DNA of 64,000 nucleotides from Mesorhizobium sp. M9A.F.Ca.ET.002.03.1.2 (GCF_003952365.1 NZ_CP034443.1:985001-1049000), one strand, 5' to 3'. Positions 20,513-29,946 are shown, counted from the stretch's first letter. Notes: a model not told the origin generated them from the sequence alone. Translations and numbers: made by a program.

Positions 20513-20965
20513 CTATTGATCCTGTTCCTGTAGTGAAACGAGGCCGATGTTCTTGTAGCCGGCGGCCGAGATGCGGGCCATCACCTTCATCGCCGTGCCG
20601 TAGTCCGTCGATCTGTCGCCGCGGATGAAGATACGCTCATCGTAGCCGGTCTTCGAAATCGCCTGCAGCTTCGCGACCAGCTCCTCGATCGGGATCTCGG
20701 TTTCCTGGAGATAGATCTGGCCGGTGGAGTTGATCGAAACGGTGATCGGTTGCGTATCGACATTCATCGCCTTGGCCTGCGTGTCCGGCAGGTCGATCGG
20801 CACGCCGACCGTCAACAATGGCGCCGCGACCATAAAGATGATCAACAGCACCAGCATCACGTCGACCATCGGCGTGACGTTGATTTCCGATATCATCGCG
20901 TGATGGCGGCCACGCCGCCTGTGGCCGCGCCCGCCGCGTCCCGCCATGCCTACGGACATACCCAT
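20513..20965 (-). CDS. tolR: Tol-Pal motor protein TolR
   Basis: ExbD-family partner of TolQ. The 150-residue product has a basic Gly/Arg/His-rich cytoplasmic N-terminus (GRGGRGHRRRGRHH), then ISEINVTPMVDVMLVLLIIF, whose Asp in the single membrane helix is the proton-carrying residue. A periplasmic domain with IFIRGDRSTDYGTAMKVMARI follows. The His/Arg-rich N-terminus is longer than in enterobacteria. It is 11 bp downstream of tolQ and 7 bp upstream of tolA in one operon. Confidence 0.95.
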   Translation of the reverse strand: MGMSVGMAGRGGRGHRRRGRHHAMISEINVTPMVDVMLVLLIIFMVAAPLLTVGVPIDLPDTQAKAMNVDTQPITVSINSTGQIYLQETEIPIEELVAKLQAISKTGYDERIFIRGDRSTDYGTAMKVMARISAAGYKNIGLVSLQEQDQ

Positions 20966-20976
20966 CTAGTTGCTCC

Positions 20977-21687
<711 letters not shown>

Positions 21688-21989
21688 GGTTACGTCCTTA
21701 AGATTTTCCGGGGCATGGCTGGCGGTTGGCCCATGGGCATACCTTGTGGTCGCGCAAAGCTTGCAGAATAACCCCAAAATGCACCGTTGGCGGCCTTTTC
21801 GGAGCAAATATTGGTGAAAGGAAGGCGCTTGGATTCCTCCAATCTTCACCGATCTCTTCATGAACTGTTATGGTTAAGGATGCGTTAGGACGTACAGCGC
21901 GACGCATTGCCGCGCCCCAGGCGAGCCGCCCGGCAAATCGTCACCCGCGATCGGAGCGGACAGCACCGGGTCAGCGACGCTGGGAGACG
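21688..21989. other. 302-bp gap between ybgC and tolQ
   Basis: Probably holds the tolQRAB promoter. It includes TTAA-GGATGCG-TTAG at 21874-21888, one base off the CtrA consensus. Hairpin-like GC stretches are near 21900-21985. I see no gene. The gap means that ybgC need not be in the same transcript as tolQ, unlike in many gammaproteobacteria. Confidence 0.4.
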
Positions 21990-22463
21990 TTACCCACTTG
22001 CCTTGGGGATGAAGGCCGCAACCCATTCCTTCGGAAAACGTCTCGGCCGGCCGTTCTCGCCGATGATGGCCGCCTCAACCCGCGCCTCGACCAGCACCTC
22101 GCTGCCACGCTTCAACTGCTGCGCCATGAAGATGCGCGCACCGGAAATGTCCTCGGTTCGCGTCTCGATGGTGAGGATGTCATCCATGCGGGCCGATCCG
22201 CGGAAGTCGATCTCCATGCGCCGCACCACCCAGACTATTCTTTCGCCATGCTTGCCCTCGGCCAACTCGGTGTGATGGACGCCGGCAAGCCGCAGATAGT
22301 CGGAACGGCCGCGCTCGAAGAATTCGAGATAGCGCGCGTGATAGACGACGCCGGAGAAATCGGTGTCGGCATAATAGACCCGCGCCATCAGCCGATGGCC
22401 GAATTCCGTCAGCGCGCCGGAAAGCCCGGCGCAGAGCATCGCCGATTCACCATGATCGTCCAT
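21990..22463 (-). CDS. ybgC: Tol-Pal-associated acyl-CoA thioesterase YbgC
   Basis: Hot-dog-fold thioesterase of the YbgC/4-hydroxybenzoyl-CoA thioesterase family, acting on short-chain acyl-CoA in the cytosol and probably near phospholipid synthesis. The 157-residue product has the family signature YYADTDFSGVVYHARYLEFF, with the catalytic Asp of the hot-dog fold, and ERGRSDYLRLAG. The ATG at 22463 has AAGGAAAG at proper distance; the frame runs upstream without support. It is upstream of tolQ on the same strand, as in most proteobacteria. Confidence 0.94.
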   Translation of the reverse strand: MDDHGESAMLCAGLSGALTEFGHRLMARVYYADTDFSGVVYHARYLEFFERGRSDYLRLAGVHHTELAEGKHGERIVWVVRRMEIDFRGSARMDDILTIETRTEDISGARIFMAQQLKRGSEVLVEARVEAAIIGENGRPRRFPKEWVAAFIPKASG

Positions 22464-22494
22464 TGCGCTTTCCTTTTTCGGCCTGACCGGGCAC

Positions 22495-22576
22495 CTAAAG
22501 CGCGACGCGCTTGAGGCAGTTGTTTCCGTGCGTGTCGTTGTCCCAGAACCGCTACACGCTTTTGGGCGGCACGCAT
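22495..22576 (-). repeat. Intergenic repeat family A, internally deleted copy
   Basis: An 82-bp version in the same orientation as copy 2: CTAAAGCGCGACGCGCTTGAG, then GTTGTTTCCGTGCGTGTCG, and the end GGGCGGCACGCAT. The loop of the first palindrome, about 25 bp, is missing. It lies between ybgC and the GH5 gene. Confidence 0.75.
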
Positions 22577-22596
22577 CAGCTTGGCGCACGAACCCG

Positions 22597-23859
22597 ATGG
22601 CACTGTTGACGGCGATGATCAAGACCTTGATGGCGGCGCTGCTTGTGCTGGCCGCGCTGGCGCTGCCGGGCCAGGCGGCGAGCTTTTCGATGAAGCGGGG
22701 CCTCAATCTCGACCAATGGACGACATGGCCGGGCGAGGACAAATGGGGCGACCCGCAGGCAATCCTGCCCTATCCCGAATGGCGCAAGTTCCTCAACGAC
22801 GACGACCTCAAGGCGCTGAAGAGCGCCGGCTTCGATTTCCTGCGCATGCCGGTCGACCCATCGCCGTTCCTGTCCGGCGAGACGCTGACGCTGCGCGGCA
22901 ACCTCTATGCCAGCGTGCTGGACTCGGTGCGCATGATCAATCGTGCCGGACTGAAAGTGGTCGTCGACATGCACCTGATCCCCAGCGGCGGCAGCCGCAA
23001 GATCGGCATGGGCGAGGTGATGGACGACCCGAAAATGTTCGAAGCCTATGCCGAGGTGGTGCGCAAGATGGCGCGCACGCTGGCCGATGAGGACCCGCGC
23101 CAAGTCGCTTTCGAGCCGATGAACGAGCCGGTCGTCGACTGCGATACCGATAGCACCAGCCTCTGGCCGGAGCGCCAGCAGAGACTGTTCGCGGCGGCGC
23201 GTTCGTCGGCCATCAAGCTCACCCTGATCCTGACCGGCGCCTGCTATTCCAATGCCGCATCGCTGGCAAGGATCGATCCGAAGGCGATCCCGGACGACAA
23301 CGTCATCTGGACCTTTCACTCCTACGACCCGTTCCTGCTCACCCATCAGGGCGCGACCTGGGTCGGCGATTTCATCCCCTATGTTACCGGCCTGCCCTAT
23401 CCGCTCGGCGCTGTCCCGCGCGCGCAACTGGATGTTACGCTCGATGCGATCCGCGCCAAGATCAAGGCCGAGGCGCCATGGGCGCGGCGGAGCGGCCTGC
23501 TCGCCTATCTCGACGAGCAGGTCGCCAGCATGGACACGGACGAAAAGCTGCTCGCGATAATGGATACGCCGTTCAAGACGGTGGAAGCCTGGGCGAAGAC
23601 CAATGGAATAAAACCGGAGAACATCACGCTGGGCGAGTTCGGCATGATCCGCCAGGAATACGGCAATGCCTATGTGATGCCGGCCGAATACCGTGCCGCC
23701 TATGTCAGCGATATGATCGCGCGCGCCGAAGCCCATGGCTTCGCATGGTCGGTCTGGAGCTATGGCGGCGCCTTCGGCATCGTCGACGGCTTCAACGGCG
23801 ACAAGGCCGACCCGGGCGTGATGGAAATGATCAGGACGTTGCCGGCAACCAAGCCGTGA
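22597..23859 (+). CDS. Secreted glycoside hydrolase family 5 (cellulase-type)
   Basis: The 420-residue protein has a signal peptide (MALLTAMIKTLMAALLVLAA, cleavage near QAA at 26-28). A GH5 TIM barrel follows: GLNLDQWTTWPGEDK near the start, acid/base Glu177 in the diagnostic NEP motif (FEPMNEPVV), and nucleophile Glu347 in LGEFGMI. FHSYDPFLLTHQG carries the His/Tyr that line the subsite. The substrate is likely a beta-1,4- or mixed-linkage glucan; the specific activity is not readable. The start is uncertain: neither ATG 22597 nor ATG 22615 has a good ribosome site. It sits on the plus strand between ybgC and ruvB, convergent with ruvB (11 bp between stops). Confidence 0.9.
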   Translation: MALLTAMIKTLMAALLVLAALALPGQAASFSMKRGLNLDQWTTWPGEDKWGDPQAILPYPEWRKFLNDDDLKALKSAGFDFLRMPVDPSPFLSGETLTLRGNLYASVLDSVRMINRAGLKVVVDMHLIPSGGSRKIGMGEVMDDPKMFEAYAEVVRKMARTLADEDPRQVAFEPMNEPVVDCDTDSTSLWPERQQRLFAAARSSAIKLTLILTGACYSNAASLARIDPKAIPDDNVIWTFHSYDPFLLTHQGATWVGDFIPYVTGLPYPLGAVPRAQLDVTLDAIRAKIKAEAPWARRSGLLAYLDEQVASMDTDEKLLAIMDTPFKTVEAWAKTNGIKPENITLGEFGMIRQEYGNAYVMPAEYRAAYVSDMIARAEAHGFAWSVWSYGGAFGIVDGFNGDKADPGVMEMIRTLPATKP

Positions 23860-23870
23860 AAGCCGGGGGC

Positions 23871-24911
23871 TTACGGCTCTTCCTGGAACAGGCTGATCTG
23901 CTGCTGCGCCAGGTCCTTGGGTGCGTCGAGGCCGAGATGCCGCCAGGCATTGGCGGTCAGCACGCGGCCGCGCGGCGTGCGCTGAATAAAACCCTGCTGG
24001 ATCAGATAGGGTTCGATAATGTCCTCGATGGCGTCGCGCGGCTCGGAGAGCCCCGCAGCGATGGTCTCGATGCCGACCGGCCCGCCGCCAAAATTCCGCG
24101 CGATCATCGACAGATACCGGCGATCGAGCGCATCGAGGCCGAGCGCGTCGACCTCGAGCCGCGTCAGCGCTTCGTCGGCGATCCGGTGGTCGACATGACC
24201 GTTGCCGGCGACGGAGGCGAAATCGCGCACGCGGCGCAGCAGGCGTCCGGCGATGCGCGGCGTGCCGCGCGCCCGCCGCGCGATCTCCAGCGCGCCATCG
24301 TCGCCGAGCGGCATGGCAAGAATGCGGGCGCCGCGTCGCACGATCTGCTCGAGCTCCTCGACGGAGTAGAAATTGAGACGAACCGGAATGCCGAAACGGT
24401 CGCGCAGCGGATTGGTCAAAAGGCCGAGCCGGGTGGTGGCGGCGACGAGGGTGAAACGGGCAAGGTCGATCTTGACCGAGCGCGCCGCCGGCCCTTCGCC
24501 GATGATCAGGTCGAGCTGGAAATCCTCCATCGCCGGATAGAGGATTTCCTCGACCGCCGGGTTGAGCCTGTGGATCTCGTCGATGAACAGCACGTCGCGG
24601 TCTTCGAGATTGGTGAGCAGCGCCGCGAGATCGCCGGCCTTGGCGATGACCGGGCCTGAGGTCGAACGGAAATTGACGCCGAGCTCGCGCGCCATGATCT
24701 GCGCCAGCGTCGTCTTGCCGAGGCCGGGCGGCCCGACGAACAGCACATGGTCGAGCGCCTCGCTGCGGCCCTTGGCGGCCTCGATGAACACTTTGAGGTT
24801 GGCCCGCACCGCCGCCTGGCCGACGAAGTCGCCGAGCGTCTGCGGCCGCAAGGTCTGCTCGGCATCCTCGCCGCGCTTGTCGGGAGCAATGAGGCGTGGC
24901 GAAAGGCTCAT
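23871..24911 (-). CDS. ruvB: Holliday junction helicase RuvB
   Basis: AAA+ motor of the RuvAB branch-migration complex in recombination repair. The product is 346 residues. Walker A GPPGLGKT is at 60-67, Walker B LFIDEIH follows, and there is the family-specific [18 protein letters not shown] and the C-terminal winged-helix DNA-binding domain ([18 protein letters not shown]). The ATG at 24911 overlaps the vapC stop by 4 bases (ATGA), so ruvB translation is now coupled to the toxin gene rather than to ruvA as in most relatives. A longer upstream frame is a coincidence of the vapC region. Confidence 0.97.
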   Translation of the reverse strand: MSLSPRLIAPDKRGEDAEQTLRPQTLGDFVGQAAVRANLKVFIEAAKGRSEALDHVLFVGPPGLGKTTLAQIMARELGVNFRSTSGPVIAKAGDLAALLTNLEDRDVLFIDEIHRLNPAVEEILYPAMEDFQLDLIIGEGPAARSVKIDLARFTLVAATTRLGLLTNPLRDRFGIPVRLNFYSVEELEQIVRRGARILAMPLGDDGALEIARRARGTPRIAGRLLRRVRDFASVAGNGHVDHRIADEALTRLEVDALGLDALDRRYLSMIARNFGGGPVGIETIAAGLSEPRDAIEDIIEPYLIQQGFIQRTPRGRVLTANAWRHLGLDAPKDLAQQQISLFQEEP

Positions 24912-25312
24912 GCAAGCAGTTCCATACCGGTGATGGATCTGGCCGCCCGCTGATCGAACGTGACCGTATGCGAGCAACCAAGATTTCGATTGTGCTCGGC
25001 GATCAGCGCATCGGCAAAGTCGACCTGCGGCGAATTCGATCGTTCGAGCGCGATCACGATGGCATCGAAATCCTCGAACATCAGTGTCCTGATCTTCAGC
25101 AACCTCTGGATTGCTGTCTGCACCTGCTCCTTCGGCAGCCTGTAGCGCGAAATCAGCGCCCAACTGAACTCGACCAGCACGATCAAGCTCACGAAGCCGG
25201 GGCTGTCCTGGCTGAGACCCTTACCGAAGGCGAGGGCTTTTGCCCTTTGCTCGGCATCGTCGTTCAGCACCATTCGAAGCAGAACGTTGGTATCGATGCC
25301 TATCGACGTCAC
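24908..25312 (-). CDS. vapC: PIN-domain toxin VapC
   Basis: Predicted endoribonuclease toxin of a type II toxin-antitoxin pair. The 134 residues have the PIN acidic set: Asp7 (GIDTNVLLR), Glu48 (VEFSWAL), Asp98/Asp101 ([12 protein letters not shown]) and Asp120 (TFDQRA). A fully intact active site predicts activity when unbound. The start is a GTG at 25312 overlapping the antitoxin stop as GTGA. Its own stop overlaps the ruvB ATG as ATGA. Both couplings are visible directly. The gene lies between ruvA and ruvB, which are normally adjacent. Confidence 0.92.
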   Translation of the reverse strand: MTSIGIDTNVLLRMVLNDDAEQRAKALAFGKGLSQDSPGFVSLIVLVEFSWALISRYRLPKEQVQTAIQRLLKIRTLMFEDFDAIVIALERSNSPQVDFADALIAEHNRNLGCSHTVTFDQRAARSITGMELLA

Positions 25313-25593
25313 GCGCCATCCTCTTGTCCGCCCTGCGATTTGTCCCCGACGACATGCCGGCCTACGGCATCTCGCACCGCGGCGTCGATCTCTTCCAGCG
25401 AAGCGGGACCTCCGGGCGGATCGCCCAGAAATCCGGCGAGGTCGGCGAAGTCGAGATTGCGCGGCGTCCCGACCAAATAGCCATCCACGACCGTCCAGGC
25501 GATCATATCGCCTGCCTTGAGCGACAGTGCGTCCCGGACGTCCTTTGGAATTGTAAGCTGGCCCTTCGAGGTGAGACTGGCGTACGCGCCCAT
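25309..25593 (-). CDS. vapB: AbrB/MazE-type antitoxin VapB
   Basis: A 94-residue antitoxin whose N-terminal SpoVT/AbrB swapped-hairpin DNA-binding domain (residues 3-45) reads LTSKGQLTIPKDVRDALSLK-AGD. The C-terminal acidic tail (SLEEIDAAVRDAVG) should wrap VapC. As with other VapBC pairs, the complex is expected to repress its own promoter; two palindromes lie just upstream (25602-25611 and 25617-25634). The ATG at 25593 has GGAAG. The promoter region is AT-rich compared with the flanking ruv genes. Confidence 0.9.
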   Translation of the reverse strand: MGAYASLTSKGQLTIPKDVRDALSLKAGDMIAWTVVDGYLVGTPRNLDFADLAGFLGDPPGGPASLEEIDAAVRDAVGRHVVGDKSQGGQEDGA

Positions 25594-25601
25594 TTTCTTA
25601 C

Positions 25602-25634
25602 TTCCTAGGAAATTCCTTACAACTTATATTGTAA
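25602..25634. promoter_or_regulatory. Putative vapBC operator
   Basis: Two palindromes upstream of vapB: TTCCTAGGAA (25602-25611, perfect) and TTACAA-CTTATA-TTGTAA (25617-25634, perfect 6-bp arms). The spacing is suitable for an AbrB-type dimer. The 68-bp gap to ruvA is strikingly AT-rich. Confidence 0.6.
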
Positions 25635-25661
25635 TCGGAATTCTCTTTTCCAACAACCGCC

Positions 25662-26282
25662 TCACCGCGCCAGTTCCTTCAGTCCGAAGCGGATCAGCTT
25701 CGACGCATCCGCATCCTCGCCGGCGCTCTTCAGCGCCGCCGCCACCGCATTGGCGGCGATGTCGCGCGAATAACCGAGATTGACCAGCGCCGAGACGGCG
25801 TCGGTGATCGGCGCCGGCGCGACGCCCTCGCCGAGTTCCTGCTTCAGGCCGATGGTGCCGGAGGCAGCGCCAGCATAGGCCGGCGCCTTGTTCTTCAATT
25901 CGGTGACGATGCGCTCGGCCACCTTCTTGCCGACGCCCGGCGCGCGACTGACCATGGCGATATCACGTAGCGCGATGGCATTGGCGAGATCGGCCGGCGC
26001 CAGCGTCGAAAGGATGGCCAGCGCCACCTTGGCGCCAACGCCCTGCACATTGTTCATCAGCAGCCTGAACCACTCGCGCTCCAGCACCGACTGGAAACCG
26101 TAGAGCCGCAGCATGTCCTCGCGCACGTAGGTCTCGATGAACAGCACCACCGCCTCGCCGGGTGCCGGCAAAGCGGCAAGCGTGCGCGCCGAGCAGTGGG
26201 TGACATAGCCGACGCCGTGGACGTCGACGATGCAGAAATCCTCGTCGATCTCGTCCAGCGTGCCCCTGAGCTTGCCAATCAT
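25662..26282 (-). CDS. ruvA: Holliday junction DNA-binding protein RuvA
   Basis: Tetrameric protein that binds four-way junctions and docks RuvB. The 206-residue product has an N-terminal OB fold ([12 protein letters not shown]), two helix-hairpin-helix motifs ([18 protein letters not shown] and [20 protein letters not shown]), a flexible linker and the C-terminal RuvB-binding domain ([20 protein letters not shown]). It is 27 bp downstream of ruvC on the same strand. The vapBC insertion separates it from ruvB. Confidence 0.96.
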   Translation of the reverse strand: MIGKLRGTLDEIDEDFCIVDVHGVGYVTHCSARTLAALPAPGEAVVLFIETYVREDMLRLYGFQSVLEREWFRLLMNNVQGVGAKVALAILSTLAPADLANAIALRDIAMVSRAPGVGKKVAERIVTELKNKAPAYAGAASGTIGLKQELGEGVAPAPITDAVSALVNLGYSRDIAANAVAAALKSAGEDADASKLIRFGLKELAR

Positions 26283-26309
26283 GTGAGCTTGCCGATCATG
26301 CGTGATGCC

Positions 26310-26819
26310 TCATGCCAGCGCCGCCATCCGATACGCGACACTTTGCCGGTGATGCGCGTGGCAGATGGCTATGGCCAGCGCGTCGGCGGCATCGTCGGTG
26401 TCGAAAGTCGCCTTCGGCATCAGCACCTTGACCATCATGTGGATCTGTTTCTTGTCGCCATGGCCGACACCGATCACCGCCTTCTTGACGGCGTTGGGCG
26501 CATATTCGGCAACGACCAGACCTGCCCGCGCCGGCACCAGCATGGCGATGCCGCGCGCCTGGCCAAGCTTCAGCGTCGCTGCCGCATCCTTGTTGACGAA
26601 AGTCTGCTCGACCGCCGCCTCATGCGGCATGGCGGCATGCAGGATATCACTGAGCCCGTCGTGCAACTGGCACAAGCGCATCGCCAGCGCCGCCTTGTCG
26701 TCGGAACGCACAGTGCCGGAGGCAACGAAGCGCAGCGAATTGCCGAGGCTCTCAACGATGCCCCAGCCGGTGCGCCTTAGCCCCGGATCGATGCCGATGA
26801 TGCGAATCGCTTCCCCCAT
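26310..26819 (-). CDS. ruvC: Holliday junction resolvase RuvC
   Basis: Endonuclease that cuts four-way junctions. The 169-residue product has the RNase-H-like fold with catalytic acidic residues Asp11 ([14 protein letters not shown]), Glu71 (AAVEQTF), and Asp143/Asp146 in the last helix ([15 protein letters not shown]). It is first in the ruvC-ruvA-[vapBC]-ruvB order. The usual upstream neighbour yebC is on the same strand, but more than 21 kb away (48221-48970). Confidence 0.96.
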   Translation of the reverse strand: MGEAIRIIGIDPGLRRTGWGIVESLGNSLRFVASGTVRSDDKAALAMRLCQLHDGLSDILHAAMPHEAAVEQTFVNKDAAATLKLGQARGIAMLVPARAGLVVAEYAPNAVKKAVIGVGHGDKKQIHMMVKVLMPKATFDTDDAADALAIAICHAHHRQSVAYRMAALA

Positions 26820-26908
26820 TCGCCAAGTCTACCCTTGGCGGGCAGCGATGCCAGCGAAATGTGAACAAACCAGAAACAGGTCCCCGCTACGAATTATCGA
26901 GCAGCCTG

Positions 26909-27442
26909 TCAGCCGCGGGCGAAAGCCGTGTTCAGCAGCGTGATCTGGTCGGAAACCGGATTGACGCGGCGGCCGGATGGCGGCACGTCGGCCACGGCGC
27001 TGCCATAGATTTCCTCGTCCATGCGGCGCACCAGCGCCTGCAGGCGCAGCGAGCGGTCGACGAGGTCGAGAAAATCCTTGGGCAGTTCGACCCAGCCTGC
27101 GGCATCGTTGTTGGCGGACGCGGTGTCGAGACGCACCTTGGACTTTTCGGAAGCAACCTGATCGCGGGTCATCTCGCCGGAATTCGCCGCGCGCTGCAAA
27201 AGCAGCCAGGAGGCGACCTGCATCAGCCTCGTGGTCAGCCGCATCGACTCAGCCGCATAAAGCGTCGCTGCCAGCCTGGACAGTTTCTTCGCCTCGACCC
27301 GGCCCTTGCCGTCCAGATATTCGGCCGCCTGTTCGACCAGGCCCATGCCTTCCTGGTAGAGCGGCTTGAAGGATTGGGAGAAAACCCGGCGCTCCGCCAG
27401 CTTGATGGTTTTCGCGCTTCCCCTCGAAGAAGAGTCGTTCAT
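26909..27442 (-). CDS. DUF1465 family protein
   Basis: A 177-residue cytosolic, mostly helical protein of the alphaproteobacterial DUF1465 family. Recognisable parts are FKPLYQEGMGLVEQAAEYLDG, LSRLAATLYAAESMRLTTRLMQ and ELPKDFLDLVDRSLRLQ; DEEIYG and the end SDQITLLNTAF are conserved in relatives. The function is unknown. The ATG at 27442 is used; a GTG five codons upstream is possible. A perfect CtrA-like box 118 bp upstream hints at cell-cycle control, which is an inference. It lies 89 bp upstream of ruvC. Confidence 0.85.
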   Translation of the reverse strand: MNDSSSRGSAKTIKLAERRVFSQSFKPLYQEGMGLVEQAAEYLDGKGRVEAKKLSRLAATLYAAESMRLTTRLMQVASWLLLQRAANSGEMTRDQVASEKSKVRLDTASANNDAAGWVELPKDFLDLVDRSLRLQALVRRMDEEIYGSAVADVPPSGRRVNPVSDQITLLNTAFARG

Positions 27443-27559
27443 CGATACGCCCTGCACTTGCCCTAAGCTGGTCGATTCGGCGTCACGCCGTCACGCCCTG
27501 CACCCTATATGACCAAGACTAGAAAATGCGCTTCGGAGCGGGTGAAGGCAAGCACATGT

Positions 27560-27575
27560 TTAACGAACGGTTAAC
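27560..27575 (+). promoter_or_regulatory. CtrA-like binding site upstream of DUF1465
   Basis: TTAAC-GAACGG-TTAAC, an exact two-half-site CtrA box (TTAA-N7-TTAAC), 118 bp upstream of the ATG at 27442. Confidence 0.5.
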
Positions 27576-27611
27576 GGCGGCGCCGAAATCGGGGCGATCC
27601 GGATTACGAAC

Positions 27612-27640
27612 AAAAAAAGAGCCGCGGATAAGGCGGCTCT
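27612..27640 (-). terminator. Terminator after the oxidase-like membrane gene
   Basis: A stem AGAGCCGC (27618-27625) with GCGGCTCT (27633-27640), followed on the minus strand by seven T. Confidence 0.85.
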
Positions 27641-27804
27641 CAGGAGTTTAACAGGGAGGCGTCAAACAAAGTGGCTCCAACCACTCGGTAAGAATCCAGA
27701 TCACTGGATGCACATAGTAAACGCCTGTAAAGCTTAATGAAACCTTAACGGCGCGGATATTTTTTGATCGAGTGTCTCCCGCTTGTGCCGTAACAGCACA
27801 ATGC

Positions 27805-28227
27805 TCAAGCTCTTTCGGGGGCTCGGGCCTTATGGGCATCAGCAAGCGGCTCGGCTTTCCACACCACCGGCAGCGCGATGTAGGCGAACAGCAGCAATCC
27901 CGCGTAAAAGCCCATGGAGGACGTTGCCACCAACGGCTCGATCGCCGGGTTGCCGGCAAGCATGATGTAAAGGCCGATCAACAGGCCGATACCACTGATT
28001 GCCGTCAACCAGAAATGGACGGTGGCGAGCGTCTTTTGGCCGATTGCCGGAAACAAATGGTAGAAAAAGGCGAACACCGCCGACATCAGCCATCCGGCCA
28101 CCATGATATGGGCGTGGGTCGGCATCTGCGCATGGTCCTTGCTGATCGCCATCTGAAGGCCGAGCGCCATCCCGAACAGTGCGTAGATGACGGCCAGCGT
28201 GAAGAAATTTCGTGCTACCTTTTGCAT
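27805..28227 (-). CDS. Small heme-copper-oxidase-subunit-I-like membrane protein
   Basis: A 140-residue protein with four membrane helices (about 8-28, 42-62, 75-95 and 105-128). The second helix begins with HAHIMVAGWL, and the third loop carries FFYHLFPAI. These resemble the first heme-ligand helices of cytochrome oxidase subunit I, but the protein is far too short to be a catalytic subunit. It is expected in the inner membrane; heme or metal binding by the HxH pair is inferred. The ATG at 28227 follows a GGGGGA site. It is divergent from the DUF2269 gene across a 344-bp gap. No oxidase genes are near. Confidence 0.7.
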   Translation of the reverse strand: MQKVARNFFTLAVIYALFGMALGLQMAISKDHAQMPTHAHIMVAGWLMSAVFAFFYHLFPAIGQKTLATVHFWLTAISGIGLLIGLYIMLAGNPAIEPLVATSSMGFYAGLLLFAYIALPVVWKAEPLADAHKARAPERA

Positions 28228-28571
28228 AGTATCCCCCGATTTGCCTTTTCCGTATTCGGAATGGGTTGAGTTCAGGCGGTTGACCCGCCACCGGGCCCCC
28301 CGCATCGGCGCATTAGCATCGGCAATGTTTCTGGACGATGCCGCGTCGCCCCGACCCTTCCCGGCTCTGTCAAAATAGCGGAAACAGCGCGGCGCGCTTG
28401 CGCAATCGCTGAACGGTGCCATTCCGGCCGTGTTTCATAGGACGCCGAAACAAAGCCGTCTCCCACGCGACATCGTTCCGAAACAGGCGCCGCGCTAAAC
28501 GCCCGCTCCTCGCAGCGAGACGGAGCAAATGTGCTCCGCTCACTATCATCAAAGCTTCCAAAGGGGGGACC
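28228..28571. other. 344-bp divergent intergenic region
   Basis: Between the oxidase-like gene (minus) and the DUF2269 gene (plus); presumably holds both promoters. No repeat, RNA or additional gene is visible. Confidence 0.4.
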
Positions 28572-29123
28572 ATGGACTGGTATCCGATCGTCAAATTTCT
28601 GCATGTCGTTTCGGCCATCCTCTGGGTTGGCGGCGGCTTCACGCTGATGGTGCTTGCCGTGCGCGCCGACCGCGCCGGAAACATCGAAGGCATGCTGCAG
28701 GCCATGCGCGCCACCGGCGAGCTGGGCAACAGGTTCTTCGCGCCGATGTCGATGCTGACGCTCGCCTTCGGCTTGATCATGTGCTGGTTCTGGGTCGGTT
28801 TCTCCGACCTGTGGATTCTGATCGGCCTCGTCGGCTATACGACGACCTTCTGCATCGGCATGTTCGTCTTCAAGCCGACCGCCGACCGCATGGCGGGGAT
28901 GATCGCCAAGGACGGCGTGACGCCGGCGGCCCTCGCCCAGGGCCAGCGCATCCTCAGCGCTGCGCGCGTGGACTATTCGGTGATGCTCGTGATTATCGCC
29001 GACATGGTGCTGAAGCCGACGCTGAACGATGTTACCATCCTGGGCTGCATGGCGCTGGTCCTGACCACTGGAATTGCTCTCGCCCTCGGCGGGACGCGCC
29101 GGTTGGTGCCGAGCGCCGCCTGA
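28572..29123 (+). CDS. DUF2269-type integral membrane protein
   Basis: A 183-residue protein with five likely membrane helices, beginning MDWYPIVKFLHVVSAILWVGG, in which the helix-1 histidine (His11 area) and the Gly-rich turn are typical of the DUF2269/YfcA-like small membrane family. A central helix pair contains WFWVGFSDLWILIGLVGY. The start follows a strong AAGGGGGG ribosome site. The function is unknown; a heme- or redox-related role is sometimes proposed for this group because of the conserved His, but I cannot support it here. It is convergent with the TSUP permease gene. Confidence 0.75.
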   Translation: MDWYPIVKFLHVVSAILWVGGGFTLMVLAVRADRAGNIEGMLQAMRATGELGNRFFAPMSMLTLAFGLIMCWFWVGFSDLWILIGLVGYTTTFCIGMFVFKPTADRMAGMIAKDGVTPAALAQGQRILSAARVDYSVMLVIIADMVLKPTLNDVTILGCMALVLTTGIALALGGTRRLVPSAA

Positions 29124-29133
29124 AATCCGCGGT

Positions 29134-29162
29134 GAAGCTGCCGGCTGACCGCCGGCAGCTTC
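29134..29162. terminator. Bidirectional hairpin between DUF2269 gene and TSUP permease
   Basis: A perfect 12-bp stem, GAAGCTGCCGGC with GCCGGCAGCTTC, and a 5-base loop, between two convergent stops. It has no strong T-run on either side. Confidence 0.65.
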
Positions 29163-29175
29163 AATGGACAGCGAT

Positions 29176-29946
29176 CTACAGGAGGCCGGCGATCCCGTCC
29201 CACAGAAGCTTGACCGCGACGACCGCCACGGTCGCGTAGGTGAATGGATAGAACAGTTCCGGCCGCATCCGCCGCACCAGCCACGCGCCGGCAAGGGTCG
29301 AGAGCGGCGCCAGCGGTAGCAGAACCGCCGACGCGGTCAGATTGGTGGTATCGAACTGTCCCAACGCAAAATAGGGGATGAGCTTCAATGCGTTGGTGGC
29401 GGCAAAAAAGATTGCGGCTGTGCCCGACAGCACTTTCGGATCAAGCCGGATCGGCAGCGCATAGACCTGAAAGGGCGGGCCGCCGACATGAGCGACGAAG
29501 CTGGTGAAGCCGGCGACCGTCCCCCAGAAGGCGCCGGCCGCGCGGTTGGGCGCGGCAGAGTGGTCCGCGCCGTGCCGCATCTGTAGATAGACCCAGCGAA
29601 GCACGAAGATAATAGCGACGGCGCCGACGATCAGCCGCACCATTTCCGCTGTCACCGCCGCCGCGGTCAGCCAGCCGAGGCCGATGCCGATCACCGCCCC
29701 CGGCATCATGTCCGTAAGCATCTTGCGGTCGTAGACACCCCACCATGCCCACACCGAGACGATATCCATCAGGCACAGTATAGGCAGCAGGATGGCGGCG
29801 GCCTGCACCGGCGGCATAATCAGCGCCATCAGCGGCACGCCGACGAAGCCGACCGCACCGCCAAAGCCGCCCTTGGACAGACCGACCAGGATGACGGCTG
29901 GAATGGCGGCGGCATAGAACCACGGATCGAGGAGAAGACCTGACAT
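29176..29946 (-). CDS. TSUP family permease (TauE/SafE-like)
   Basis: A 256-residue inner-membrane protein with about eight helices and two repeats, each with a Gly-rich turn (LVGLSKGGFGGAVGFVGVPL near 20-40 and FTSFVAHVGGPPFQVY near 152-168). This is the TSUP/sulfite exporter family, which moves sulfonates, sulfite or related anions. The start at 29946 (MSGLLLDPWF) fits the family, but its upstream minus-strand sequence CCTCCTTTCCCC is an anti-Shine-Dalgarno rather than a ribosome site, so initiation must be leaderless or unusual. The substrate is unknown. Confidence 0.85.
   Translation of the reverse strand: MSGLLLDPWFYAAAIPAVILVGLSKGGFGGAVGFVGVPLMALIMPPVQAAAILLPILCLMDIVSVWAWWGVYDRKMLTDMMPGAVIGIGLGWLTAAAVTAEMVRLIVGAVAIIFVLRWVYLQMRHGADHSAAPNRAAGAFWGTVAGFTSFVAHVGGPPFQVYALPIRLDPKVLSGTAAIFFAATNALKLIPYFALGQFDTTNLTASAVLLPLAPLSTLAGAWLVRRMRPELFYPFTYATVAVVAVKLLWDGIAGLL

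Larger units (their letters stand above)
27443..27804. other. 362-bp intergenic region upstream of DUF1465
   Basis: Contains the CtrA-like box (27560-27575), the terminator of the oxidase-like gene (27612-27640), and otherwise AT-richer sequence to 27804. I see no gene. Confidence 0.5.

Noticed and set aside
22576..24981. 801-codon minus-strand open frame across the GH5 and ruvB genes
   Set aside because: It is antisense to GH5 and out of frame with ruvB, and its composition (Arg/His/Ala/Asp-rich, no domains) is that of a GC-rich shadow.
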